Below are positions 37,801 to 49,400 of a stretch of DNA of 64,000 bases, piece after piece. Within the stretch, counting starts at the first letter, position 1; each line of letters starts with the position of its first letter. The notes under the pieces are model-generated. The model had not been told where the DNA came from. It saw only the letters and a list, made by a program, of their open reading frames with translations, and searched no databases. Source of the stretch: Sialis fuliginosa (lineage: Eukaryota; Arthropoda; Insecta; Megaloptera; Sialidae); assembly GCA_961205875.1 (NCBI GenBank), contig OY540818.1, positions 16,032,761 through 16,096,760 of the forward strand, given 5' to 3'. The position numbers and the translations under genes are program-made.

Positions 37801-39907
37801 ACGCACCTGAATATTTTTTCATATATTTTTAATTTTTTGACAATTTCAATCTAAATCTAAATTTATGCAAATGTCAAAATGACATTTAAAACGTCAAAGT
37901 GACATTTAAAACGCCAAAGTGACATTTAAAACGTCAAAATGACACTTAATATATCCAATCAAATATCAATTTAGAAAAACAAAACACGAATTTTTAAAAT
38001 TAATTTAGATAAATCTTTGTAAGGGAATATTTTACAACAAACGTAGTAGACCCATATTATAGGAAATTTAATTCTCTACAAAAAATATTCTATAAAATTT
38101 TCTCGTAACATGTGTCGTTCTTGAGATATCTTGAAAAAAGAAATATTTTGGGGTGTCACCCCTCCCCCTTACACACGATTTTGATGATTTTGAAATGGGA
38201 CCGTCCTCAAACCAAACCCAACCATTCGACCAAGTTTCAATAATATCGGTTCAGTGGTTCATGAGTTATGCGTGTGACAAGGATTCAGGGGACAGACGGA
38301 CGGACAGACAGACAGACACGGAACGAAAAGTGTTTGTCTTGACGTGAAATGGATAAATAAATTTAAAATTTTGAAATTGGAGAACTTTTTTTTTGTCTCA
38401 ATCTGAAACGATCACATAGCTTCTCGTATCTTCGATATTGCGAGGAAGCAAAATTAGTAATATATGTGTACTTACATTTTTTAAACTTTGTAGGCTGCAA
38501 ATGCGTTTCTAGCTCAACGTATATCAAGTATTAACTCACTATCAGCTGTTTGTGAAGTAACAGGAGCCGATGTGTCAGAAGTGGCACGAGCTATCGGAAA
38601 AGATTCCAGAATAGGGCCGAAATTTTTACAGGCATCAGTTGGTACGTTGATTTCTATATAGAAATTAAAAAAATATATGTAACAGATTTATTTGCAGGTT
38701 TCGGTGGTAGCTGTTTCCAAAAAGATATACTGAATCTAGTTTACATTTGTGAATGTTTAAACTTGCCGGAAGTTGCGTCGTACTGGCAGCAAGTGATAGA
38801 CATGAACGAATATCAAAAGTCTCGATTTAGTGGTAAAGTCATAGAATCTCTATTTAATACGGTTAGCGGGAAACATATAGCTATACTTGGGTTCGCGTTT
38901 AAGAAGAATACAGGAGATACCAGAGAAAGTCCTGCGATACATGTTTCCAAGACATTGCTGGATGAAGGGGCATCTCTACATATTTATGATCCGAAGGTAA
39001 GTGTTTTGTTTCCGTGTTTGATCGTGTATATCTTGAAAACTGTTTATTTTACAGGAAAATTTAATAGGATATAAATTGTAGGTAATCATATTATCTACAT
39101 GTTTTATTAAGAAATTTTTTTTATTACACGCTGTTTTATTTCAAAATAGGACATTTTTTTCAGATGTTTATACAGATTCTATATATGAAATTTCACTCTT
39201 CTATGATTTCTCATTTATGAGTTGCAGCATCTTTTGTGTATTGGTCACCCTTCGATAAACCTAAATTGATTTACTGAGTTTTAATTATTTTCAGTGCCAT
39301 TAAAAATTTTATTGCTTGAATTTACGACGTATTGAAGAATAATGAAGAGTAATTTAATTTTCTATTTTGTTTCTAAATGTATTATTTTTTATGTATAACC
39401 TTGAACTGTATATTTGCATTGTTGACAAAAGTGACCAATGGGAGTTCTCGAAACATTTTGACAGATAGATTTGGTCCAATCACAAGAAAATAGTATGTTT
39501 TCTTTATTTCAGGTTGAACATAACCAAATTATGTACGAATTAACGCATCCAAGTATCACAAAAGACCCAGAACACGTCACGAAAAACGTATTTGTGTATG
39601 GTGATGCTTACCAAGCGACGCAAGGGGCACATGCGTTAGTTATTTGTACGGAATGGGACGAATTTATTGTATGTAAAGGTAAATATTTGTATAACGGGCG
39701 GGAAATTCAATGAGTTGATGTTTTCAGAGTCTTGATTTTCAAAGAATATACAATAGTATGATGAAACCGGCGTATATTTTTGACGGACGTAAAATTCTCG
39801 ATCATGAAAATCTTTTAAATATTGGGTTCCATGTCCAGACAATCGGTAAGAGAATGGCGAGACCTATCCAGTCGAGGGCGTGGGGACATTCAAGACAGTT
39901 TGTTTAA
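34854..39907 (+). CDS. sgl: UDP-glucose 6-dehydrogenase, complete, 7 coding exons
   Basis: Exons: 34854-35012, 35086-35223, 37276-37638, 38494-38641, 38698-38996, 39513-39668, 39728-39907 (TAA). They give 480 aa with frame kept throughout. The cytosolic enzyme oxidises UDP-glucose to UDP-glucuronate with two NAD+, feeding heparan and chondroitin sulfate synthesis; fly sugarless mutants lose Wingless and FGF signalling. Seen: NAD-binding GAGYVGGP (G10, G12, G15), [27 protein letters not shown], the [14 protein letters not shown] junction with Lys219 and Asn223, and [10 protein letters not shown] with the catalytic Cys275. Numbering is one less than human at these sites. The start ATG lies 10 bases inside an acceptor (TTTTTTCCAG ending 34844), so a non-coding first exon exists upstream. 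The tail after QTIGKR is short, as in fly. Confidence 0.97.
35224..37275 (+). other. UDP-glucose dehydrogenase intron 2
   Basis: 2.05 kb between donor AGG|GTGAGT and acceptor TTTAAG. It contains the short repeat at 35863-35990 and a decayed scrap of the foldback family near 36310-36390 (shared GGTGGTCGGATTTGATTTTG). Otherwise AT-rich sequence with nothing recognisable. Confidence 0.7.
35863..35990 (+). repeat. Short dispersed repeat of the ATCGGTTCAGTAGTTTTT type, well preserved
   Basis: The fullest copy in the window: CACTGCTCAGCTATTTGGTG, TAGCGTGTTGGTATACAG, TAATTCTAGGGTCTTAGGC, GTGAAAGTCCCATCAAAATC and a GGTAGTTTTTGAGTAAACT tail. It is preceded at about 35815-35855 by a second partial tail. 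It lies in intron 2 of the UDP-glucose dehydrogenase gene. Confidence 0.6.
37661..38455. repeat. Dispersed repeat family B, copy 2, inside UDP-glucose dehydrogenase intron 3
   Basis: Reverse-complement orientation relative to the copies at 19938 and 46284. It runs from CTGCCAAGTAAATGCACAGT to GAGGAAGCAAAATTAG. The ends contain an inverted CGAGGAAGCA motif. It begins 22 bp after the donor and ends 38 bp before the acceptor, so it makes up almost all of the 855-bp intron. It contains a 20-bp tandem repeat at 37871-37950. Confidence 0.8.
37871..37950. repeat. 20-bp tandem repeat inside family B
   Basis: Unit GACATTTAAAACGTCAAAGT, three clear units (37881-37900, 37901-37920, 37921-37940) plus partial units at each side, differing by single bases. 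The same array, inverted and slightly shorter, is at about 46722-46785 in the third family B copy, so the array is part of the element. Confidence 0.8.
38698..38996 (+). CDS. sgl: UDP-glucose dehydrogenase coding exon 5 (catalytic cysteine)
   Basis: Acceptor TTTGCAG, entered at phase 1, leaves at phase 0 (AAG|GTAAGT). It encodes residues 270-369 and holds [10 protein letters not shown], whose cysteine (residue 275) forms the thioester intermediate in this enzyme family. The later [19 protein letters not shown] segment is the C-terminal domain signature. The preceding intron is only 56 bp, a useful reference for unexpanded intron size in this gene. Confidence 0.95.
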
Positions 39908-39937
39908 TTAATGTTTTTATTTTAGCCTATCTTTTTT

Positions 39938-39943
39938 AATAAA
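39938..39943 (+). terminator. Polyadenylation signal of UDP-glucose dehydrogenase
   Basis: AATAAA 31 bases after the TAA stop. A second AATAAA is at 40198-40203, followed by TGTTTGTTCATATTT, which looks at least as good. Both lie before the MED23 start at 40403. Confidence 0.45.
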
Positions 39944-40402
39944 AAAAATGTACCTAAAAAATGATTGTTAAATTTTTAATTTTTCGTATATATAAAAAAA
40001 ATATTATTAAACAATCAAAATTTGTTTATAGCAATAATTATATATTAATTAAATAAAAATTATTTAATAATTTTTTTACGTATATATTTTTAATATTTAA
40101 TAAATGCCAATTTTTTAAACTTATAATATTTATATATTTGCACAATTAGTATTATTATATATATATTTCATTTATCATTCATAACATTATGTTATCAAAT
40201 AAACTATTTTATTATATCATAAATGTTTGTTCATATTTATTTCACACCCCTGTTTTTAAAGATACACAAACCTGAAGCTGGTAACGCATGATTATTATTA
40301 ATGGCGACGAAATATAACTAAGTTGTCAAAACATTGTTAATATGTGTACATCTTCAAAAATATATAAAAATCTACAAATTCATTGATAAAAAACGACTCA
40401 AA

Positions 40403-43400
40403 ATGACTGAAACGCAAATTTCAACGATAGTAAATGACATACTGGTAAGTTTTTTAAATAAAACACCGGCAAACACAACCTATCTTTTACACTATAATAA
40501 TATTTCAGCGTGTTGAACCTATAGAAGAAGCATTCAGCTGTTATTTAGTCGTTCCCAATGACACAAATTCAATAGACTTATCAAATTTCCAATTGGAGCT
40601 ATCGAATATATTTAAAATCAACACAAGTGCAGATTCCCAAGAATCAGCTCTACGTCATTATCTAATACTCGCTGCTACGCAATCGAACAGAGAACAACTT
40701 CAGCTGTTGCTTACGCTTCTAGAGAACTTAGTAGGGAGTAATGTTTTACAATCTAGAATCGTCTGTGAGGCGATTTTAACCTCAGAAAAATTAGTTTACA
40801 CAAATGCTGATTTTTGGATTGAAGGGTTTGGTTTAATAAGAAGAATTATAGGAGGCGTTGATTATAAAGGAGTCCGAACTATTTTCAAATCATGCCGAGA
40901 AAAAGCACAAACTTTACCCGCAAGATTGAATATAAACATGCAGCCGCAGTTACAAGTCTTAGAAGAATTGATTGAGTACATATTCGATCGCAATGCTTGC
41001 TTACTTCCGAGTTACTTGATTGTAAATGAAATACAAAAGGCATATCCTGACAACAGCAAATGGCCTCATTGGGTAAGTTTCATTTCATATATATCAATCA
41101 CAAACATAACAATTACATTCATATATTATTTATTGTTACAGAAATTGGCTCGAATGATGTCCAATTTTGTCGAGAGTTTCAGGCCGTGTGCCCAGATGGT
41201 TAGCGTGATAGGGCACAGCACAATGCGACCGGTGGTGGAGCATAGTGGGTGCGCAGAGCATCTGTACAGTCCGTGGAGGCTGGACAGAGCTTCTCTCAGG
41301 TTCCAGCTCAAGGGGAGTCTACCTTTCTCTCCGATGCTTCTTGGGTCTCAGCCTAAGTTGTTGAGGTACGTCTTGGAGCAGCCGTACTCCAGGGACATTG
41401 TATGTGACATGCTCGGCCTTCAGAAACAGGTCAGTAATAAATTTTATTTAAATTTAAATATTGAAGATTCAACTGGTAGTTTTTAGGCTGAGAAAAAATT
41501 GAAGTATAATTTTTAGACATCAATAATTCGATAATTTTGTTTTTTCTATACAAATATTAATTTTCTCCAATTATTAAAAAAAATTTATTAAATTTTTGAA
41601 GGATTTTTCTGAGAATTTTGGAATAAAAATTAACCCATTTAACTGAAATTATGAAAGCTGGTATCCCAATGCTTTTGTAATTAAAAACAACTACAAAAGA
41701 ATCTTGTTTTTAGAAACGAAACTGGGGGATAGGGGCTAGGGGCAATATGTGTATTGTATTTTAGTGATAAAATGGATGTTTACTATTGTCAATTTTTGAA
41801 TATTTTGACTTCTGCGTGCGTTCCTCTAGATAGGAAATTACAACCAATAATTAAATGCTATTAAAAATATAAAATATAACTTCATCTTTGTGAAATATTG
41901 TTCTCTCTCTCTTTCTCATACAGAATGAATTATTATTATCAATGTTATAAAATGTAAAACCGTAGTTTTCATTTCATAAGATTCTACAAATTAAACGAAT
42001 TTTCGGTACCACCCTGGATTAAATTGGGCATGCGAGTAATTTTTGTCACTAATTGTTTTTCTTACTCACGTCCGGCCACCCTCGTGACAAAATATATTAT
42101 GTTATATAATAATATTATGTTGTAAATTAACTTTCAAATGTATTCGAGTTGATATTTCTATGAAAAGTTGAAAATGTTAATTAAAGGACCCCGCACAATC
42201 CTTATGGAAAATGGGTTCCGGCCAATTTTTTTGAAACTTTGCAAATTGATAGTTCTCAACAAGCTGATTAAAGGTCTCAATGGGCACGAAACCCGTTAAT
42301 GAAATTTAAAGTTAGGTTAACAAAATGTTCTTCATTTACCCCCCCCCCCCCCCACCCCCCCGTAGTATATTATATAAATAGTTTGCGCATGATTATTTTT
42401 AAACATACACACAAATGTTTGTGATTAAAAAAATAACCGTGACAAAATGTAACCACAGTACTGAATATAGAAAACAGATAAATAGATACCATTTAATATC
42501 CTCTTAGTTTCTAGACTTTCATAGGATATCCGCACACACACTCGCTTATGTTTGTGCGTATGTTCCAATATTAATCTTAAAAAAATATCGATTTTATATT
42601 TTTGGTTTAAACATAATTATTTTTCTTTAGTTTCTTTTTTCTCTTGGTTAGTATTCGTTATAATTAATATATTTTAAATATATGATTGTCATTTATCTAG
42701 ATTAATTATTATTTGTTCGCCTTTGTTTATTGTTTCGCCTATTGGTTTAATATATGATTTTATGAAGAAAGACGTCGAGTTGATAATTTATCTTCCAGCA
42801 TAAGCAGCGTTGCATCACACTTGAAGAACAACTCGTGGAGCTGGTCGTGATCGCTATGGAGCGTTCCGAGGCCGAGCCCGTGCAGCCTGTGGTTCCTCCA
42901 ATCGCAAGTTCCGGGTCCCCGAATCTCCCGGCTGCATCCCCCACGTCTGAGAACGCGGACGATCTGTCGTACTGTCACTGGCTGTGGCTACATCTCTCCT
43001 CGCAGCTAATTTACTTCCAGCTGTTCCAGCACGCTAGCTTCCCGCACATCGTCATGGCCCTGCACGACAAACTATTTGGAAGAGACCTGCGGAAAGGGAG
43101 AGACCACTTGATGTGGGTCCTGCTTCAGTTTATATCCGGGAGCATCCAGAGGAATCCTGTTAGTAAAAAAAAACAAAAAACACGAAGTGTTATTTTATGA
43201 TAGCGGTTTTTTTTCTTTAGTTATCTAATTTCCTTCCTGTTTTGAAACTGTACGATCTTCTGTACCCTGAACGAGAGCCTCTGACCGTTCCAGATTTTTC
43301 AAGGGCCCAGTGCACGCACCAGATGGCGGTGACGTGTATTTGGATACACCTACTGAAGAAGGCACAGTCGGAACAAAGCACAATGCAACGACCGATACCT

Positions 43401-46400
43401 CACGCGTTGAAAGTACACCACGAGTACGTTAATGAATTTTATAATACAAAAGACACCACGGCATTAAATTTAAATTTTAACTAGATTTCTACAGCACCTG
43501 GTCGTCGCAAACAATGCCACCCTTTGCATGGGCTCCGACTACCGCATAGCGCTGTTGTGTAACGCCTATTCTACGAACCAGGAGTACTTCTCGCGACCGA
43601 TGGCCGCCCTTGTTGAGACCATCCTTGGTAACTCAAAAGGAGGTCAGACTCTGCAATCTCCGGGACCAACAACGCCCCTATCGATGGCGATACTTGACTC
43701 ACTTACTGTACATTCGAAGATGAGTTTGATACACAGTATCGTGACGCACGTAATCAAGCTGGCACAGTCGAAAGCGAATGTGCTTCTAGCTCCTGCTTTA
43801 GTTGAGACGTACAGTAGGTTGCTCGTGTACACGGAGATTGAATCTCTTGGGATTAAAGGGTTTATAAGTGAGTTATAAATCAAAAATCAAACCGCGTTTC
43901 GGTTGTGCTTACTTCAAATTCGTTTCAGGTCAGCTCTTGCCGACTGTGTTCAAATCGCAGGCGTGGGGTACTCTATACACACTGCTGGAGATGTTTAGTT
44001 ATAGAATGCATCACATCCAGCCTCACTACAGAGTGCAGTTGCTATCGCACCTGCACTCTCTGGCAGCGGTTCCTCAGACCAATCAGACCCAGGTGAGTTT
44101 AGGCCGACAGCGATTGTTTCTTTTGTGCTGTAACGATTGTTATTCCAGTTGCATTTGTGTGTGGAAAGTACCGCGCTGCGGCTGATAACTGGCCTAGGGA
44201 GTCGCGAGGTCCAGCCGCAACTTCAGAGGTTCCTGTCTGATCCAAAGACCCTCGTCAGCGCCGAATCCGAGGAGTTAAACCGCGCACTTGTTCTTACGTT
44301 AGCCAGGTCAATGCATATTACTGGAACAGGTCAGTCATATTGGGTTGGCATGTCTGTTTGTTTGTTTGTTATCTTTATTCCAGTTAGAAGGTTCGTTCTT
44401 TCAGAATTTAAATATAAACCAATTTAGGTTCGGAAACTTTAGGCGCTAACTGGTGCAAGGAGCTTCTGAACTCGATAATTCAGCACACCCCGCACTCGTG
44501 GGCGCATCACACTCTGGAGAGCTTCCCGCCCGTGCTTAACGAGTTCTTCAAGCAGAATGTCGTGCCCAAGGAGATGAAACAGCAGCTGAAGAAGGCAGTC
44601 GAGGAGGAGTACAGGAATTGGACGTCTATCAATAACGAGAACGATATCATCACGCATTTCTCTGTGCCAGGAACGCCACCGCTGTTTCTGTGTCTCCTGT
44701 GGAAGATGATCCTGGAGACAGACAGGATCAACCCGATTGCGTACAAGTACGTTTTTGTGATATTTGAATTTAACTAACCTAAAATTTATTTAAAGGACTG
44801 TAACTCTTAATAATAATATTATCTCGACACATTGGCGGCATTTAACAAAGGAGATGCTCTGTCTTACGCGTGTACTTGATTTTGTTGTTTACTAAGTCGG
44901 CATTTGCGTATTTTGGTATTTTATTTGCGGCATTTAACAAAATGCGGTGTTTTGTTTTCTTCTAATTTTCTTCTTTAGTTGATTATTATTAAATAAAATT
45001 CATCTTGTAGGATTCTAGAGCGTATAGGAGCCCGAGCTCTGTCTGCCCACGTTAGAAAATTCTGCGACTGTTTAGTTTTCGAGTTTACAAATTCACCTGG
45101 CGGTTCTCACGTCAACAAATGCGTTGATACCATAAACGATATGATTTGGAAGTACAATATAGTCACGATCGACCGCCTGGTTCTTTGCTTGGTACGTTTC
45201 ACACGTTATATCTGACGTAACCGCGCTTATTTATGTTTATTTGGTATTTTAAAGGCGCTACGAATGCAAGAAGGCAGTGAAGCCCAAGTCTGTTTCTTTA
45301 TCATTCAGTTGTTACTCCTGAAGGCTGCGGAATTTCGAACGAGGGTGCAAGAATTCGTTAAAGAAAACTCTCCAGAACACTGGAAACAGTCGAACTGGTA
45401 CGAAAAACACCTCGCGTTTCACCGCAAATTCCCCGAAAAGTTCGGCCCCGAAGAGCAGAACGTCGGAGGTAACACGACGCTTCCGGTTCTCTTCGGGAAC
45501 GTCTGCTTACGCTTCTTGCCGGTCTTTGATATCGTGATCCATAGATACCTAGAGATCCCGCCCGTAGCTAAAAGCCTCGAACACCTTCTCGAACATCTAG
45601 GTTGCCTGTACAAGTTCCACGATCGGCCGGTCACTTATTTGTATAACACGTTGCACTACTACGAGAGGAAGCTGTGGGAGAGGGCCGCGTTGAAACGTCG
45701 ACTGGTCTCGGCAGTTCTGGGGAGTTTGAAAGACATTCGACCCCCCGGATGGGCTCTTTCGGAGGCGTACCAACTTTACTTGCAGCGGCCGTTAGATGAC
45801 ATCAACTGGTTACCGGAATTGGACTATTACATGCACATGGTGAAGAGGGTCGTTGACAGTATCCTTTATTTTTTGTACCGCGTTATTTATTATTACAGAT
45901 ACTTGATGTAACGTTTTCAGGGTGATCTAAAACCATTGAATAACTCAGAAAGGTTGAGCTGCAGTTTACGGTAACTAATTCTAATGAATTTGAGAAAATA
46001 ACAGTGTAGTCATAGATAACATAAATACATAAAGTGGGCGGGGCGAATTTCATTTTGAGAATGGCGCGATTTTTAAAATTTATATTATTAAACATTTCTT
46101 AATTTACGTGTTTTTTTATTTTATTTCTGTTTTGTATCCATCTCTCCAAACAGTTGGTAATTAATATAAATTGGCGGCAGTTTAAACTTTTATATTATTA
46201 CAATACAAATTTATAATTTATTGTAATAATATAAAAGTTTAAATTCCCGCCAATTTGTATTAATTACCAGCTGTTTGGAGAGACAATAAAAATGTTCTCC
46301 GATTTCAAGATTTTAAATTTATCTTTCCGTTTCACGTCAAAACAAACACTTTTCGTTCCGTGTCTGTCTGTCTGTCCGTCCGTCCGTCCCTGAATCCTTG

Positions 46401-49400
46401 TCACACGCATAACTCATGAACCACTGCACCGATATTATTGAAACTTGGTCGGATGGTTCGGTCTGGCTTTAGGACGGTCCCATTTCAAAATCGTGTGTAA
46501 GGGGGAGGGGTGACACTCCAAAATATTTATTTTTTCAAGATATCTCTAGAACGACACATGTTACGTGAAAATTTTATAGTATATTTTTTGTAGAGCATTA
46601 AATTTCCTATAATATAGGTCTACAATGTTTGTTGTAAAATATTCCCTCACAATGATTTATCTCAATTTATTTTAAAAATTCGTGTTTAGTTTTTCTAAAT
46701 TAATATTTGCTTGGATATATTAAATGTCATTTTGACGATTTAAATGTCATTTTGACGTTTTAAATGTTATTTTGACATTTGCATAAATTTAGATTTACAC
46801 TGAAATTGTAAAAAATTAAAAATACATGAAAAAATATTCAGGTGCGTTTTAAAAAAAATTTCGAACTAATATTTCTTAGTAAAATTGTATAAAAATTAAA
46901 TGGTTAACCAATTCCAGGCAATTTATATAAAATTATAAACACTATCGGTTTTTATTTAAATTGTTGAATAATTAACTACCTTTGGTGAATTTAGCACGAG
47001 AAAGCACTGTGCAGATGTTTTTTGTATTTTTCTTAACGTTTCAAAGCTATGGCTGGCGAGACGGTTTTTTCGGTAGCCGATTGGCGTTTCAACGAGTTTC
47101 CAAATGCAGGCGCTCATGCTCTTTATGTTACCTGCGTAGAACTCATGGCTCTACCAGTAGCTCCGACTTTCGTCGCTAATAACCTACTAGACGTTGTTGT
47201 AAAAGGGTAAGACAAACTTGTAAAAAATCTGTCCGCTCTTAAATTCATATTTCATCAACTTGCAGTTCGACAATGATACCTCAGAATCAGCTACACTCGT
47301 GGATTAATGGGATAGGCGTTATAATGTCCGCACTACCCGAGAGTTACTGGGTCATTCTGCACGACCGTTTATCTGATGTTCTATCCAATCCTCTGCTCCA
47401 GAAGTGGACACATACGGCTTCACCGTTCCAGCTGTTTAACCTGGAAGAAACTTGTAATAGTCTTCTTGAGAATACGTTCAGTAACACTCTGGCGTTAGCG
47501 CATTCGATGTGGCACCATGCCGGACCTGGACAGCTCGCCGGGATTCCGCAGTAAGTGAAAAATAGTTCTGATGATTGCGTTTCAGGTTCTCTTGATTTTA
47601 GCGAATTTTTTAAAGGAATTATAGCACGTTTTTGCTAGTCTTTTACCGGATCGATAATGTCAAATCTGTTTTGGAATCCTCCCAATAAAACTAAATTATC
47701 GTGCCCTTTGTGTTTTTTCGATATGAAGTACCGTTTGGTTAATATTGTAAAATTTACAAAAAATTGTAACAGGTCTTGTAAACTAAATACTAAAGGTACC
47801 AAGTTCGAATCCCAAGTTGAATTGGCGTGAAATTTTTAATAAGGGAAGCATATTTTGTCAATCCTCCCCCTCCTATTAACAAAAAAAACTAGTTATGAAA
47901 CACCTTAAATTCATGCTTTTACCTTTTTAAATTCTTATATAAATATTTATATAGTGACTAAATGATTCTACGTCTTATTTTTTTGTATTTTAGTCGATAT
48001 TTGTATGACGAGTTGAAGTTCACTGCAGGAAATTTCACTAAAAAATTTCGAATTTTTGATTTCGTTAAAAGTATGTTTATTGTATAGAAAATGACGCGAA
48101 AAGTTGTTTGTTTCAAACCGCAGGTCTGTATCTCAAACCGTTCTCGAGATATAGCCTCTCAAAGTTTTAAAATTTTCAAATTTTTGGAGAAAAAAGGCCA
48201 TAACTTTTGAACGCGTGGTCGGAATTGATTTTAGTTGACGGATTTGGAATCAGCGTGTCAAAATCTATATAATGACATGTATAATACCTTAAAACTCGAA
48301 AAAAAAAAATTTCACGAAAAATCGAAAAAATTCAAAGGGGTATACCTTAAAAAAATGTCGATTTTTGGCCAAAATTTTTTTGTCGAATTTTAAAGTATTA
48401 TACATGTCATTATATAGATTTTGACACGCTGATTCCAAATCCGTCAACTAAAATCAATTCCGACTACGCGTTCAAAAGTTATGGCCTTTTTTCTCAAAAA
48501 ATTTGAAAAAACTAAAACTTTGAGAGGCTATATCTCGAGAACGGTTTGAGATACAGACCTGCGGTTTGAAACAAACAACTTTTCGCGCCATTTTCTATAC
48601 AATAAACATACTTTTAACGAAATCAAAAATTCGAAATTTTTTAGTGAAATTTCCTGCGTGAACTTCAACTCGTCATACAAATATCGACTAAAATACAAGA
48701 AAATAAGATGTAGAGGTATTATAGTTTTATAACTGAGCGTGTAAATTAATATTAAATGCTATTTTTGATTAAAATGTTTGAGTTGCACATAAAGACGAAT
48801 ATTCTAATAATATTTTAAAATTATGTATTAACTGAAAACACAGATTTGTATTAATTTACCCAGAAAGTAAGGGAAGCACTGCTTCCCCTGCTTCCATGGT
48901 CGCTTCGCTAGTTTCGCCACTGATATAGAAGTATATAACTAGTAGATGAATTTATTTGTATGTTAAAAAATAAAAAAAAATTAAAATTCTGCAACCTAAA
49001 AATTACCCTCTCCCCCTCGGTCCGAGACTGCCCCGCCAGAGCATTTTAGTAATCTGGCAACGAAATTCGTGTAGTATAGTATAGTAGTAATTCTTTTGAT
49101 CAACTTATAATTTTCGTAGACTCATGGGGGGGGATTGATCCCCTTGATCCTCCCCTATCTACGCCACTGCTTCCGAGATGATCCCATATAAATTTTATCA
49201 GAATCTGACCATCTACTTCAAAGATACACTCAAAAGGGAAAATAAAAAACTACTTTTTAAATTTCACTATCAAATTATATTCGTTTTTTGCGGTGGTTCC
49301 GCGGACAAAATATTTGTATTTGATTTATTTTTAGACTCCTGAAAGAAAAACTAGGGCCTCTGACACGTACGGAGCCCCAGCTGTTGTTTGTATGCCATTT

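Noticed and set aside
39669-39678. Alternative donor for dehydrogenase exon 6 at GTAAAT a few bases later
   Set aside because: It would break frame with exon 7; the GTATGT donor at 39669 keeps phase 0 and family alignment.
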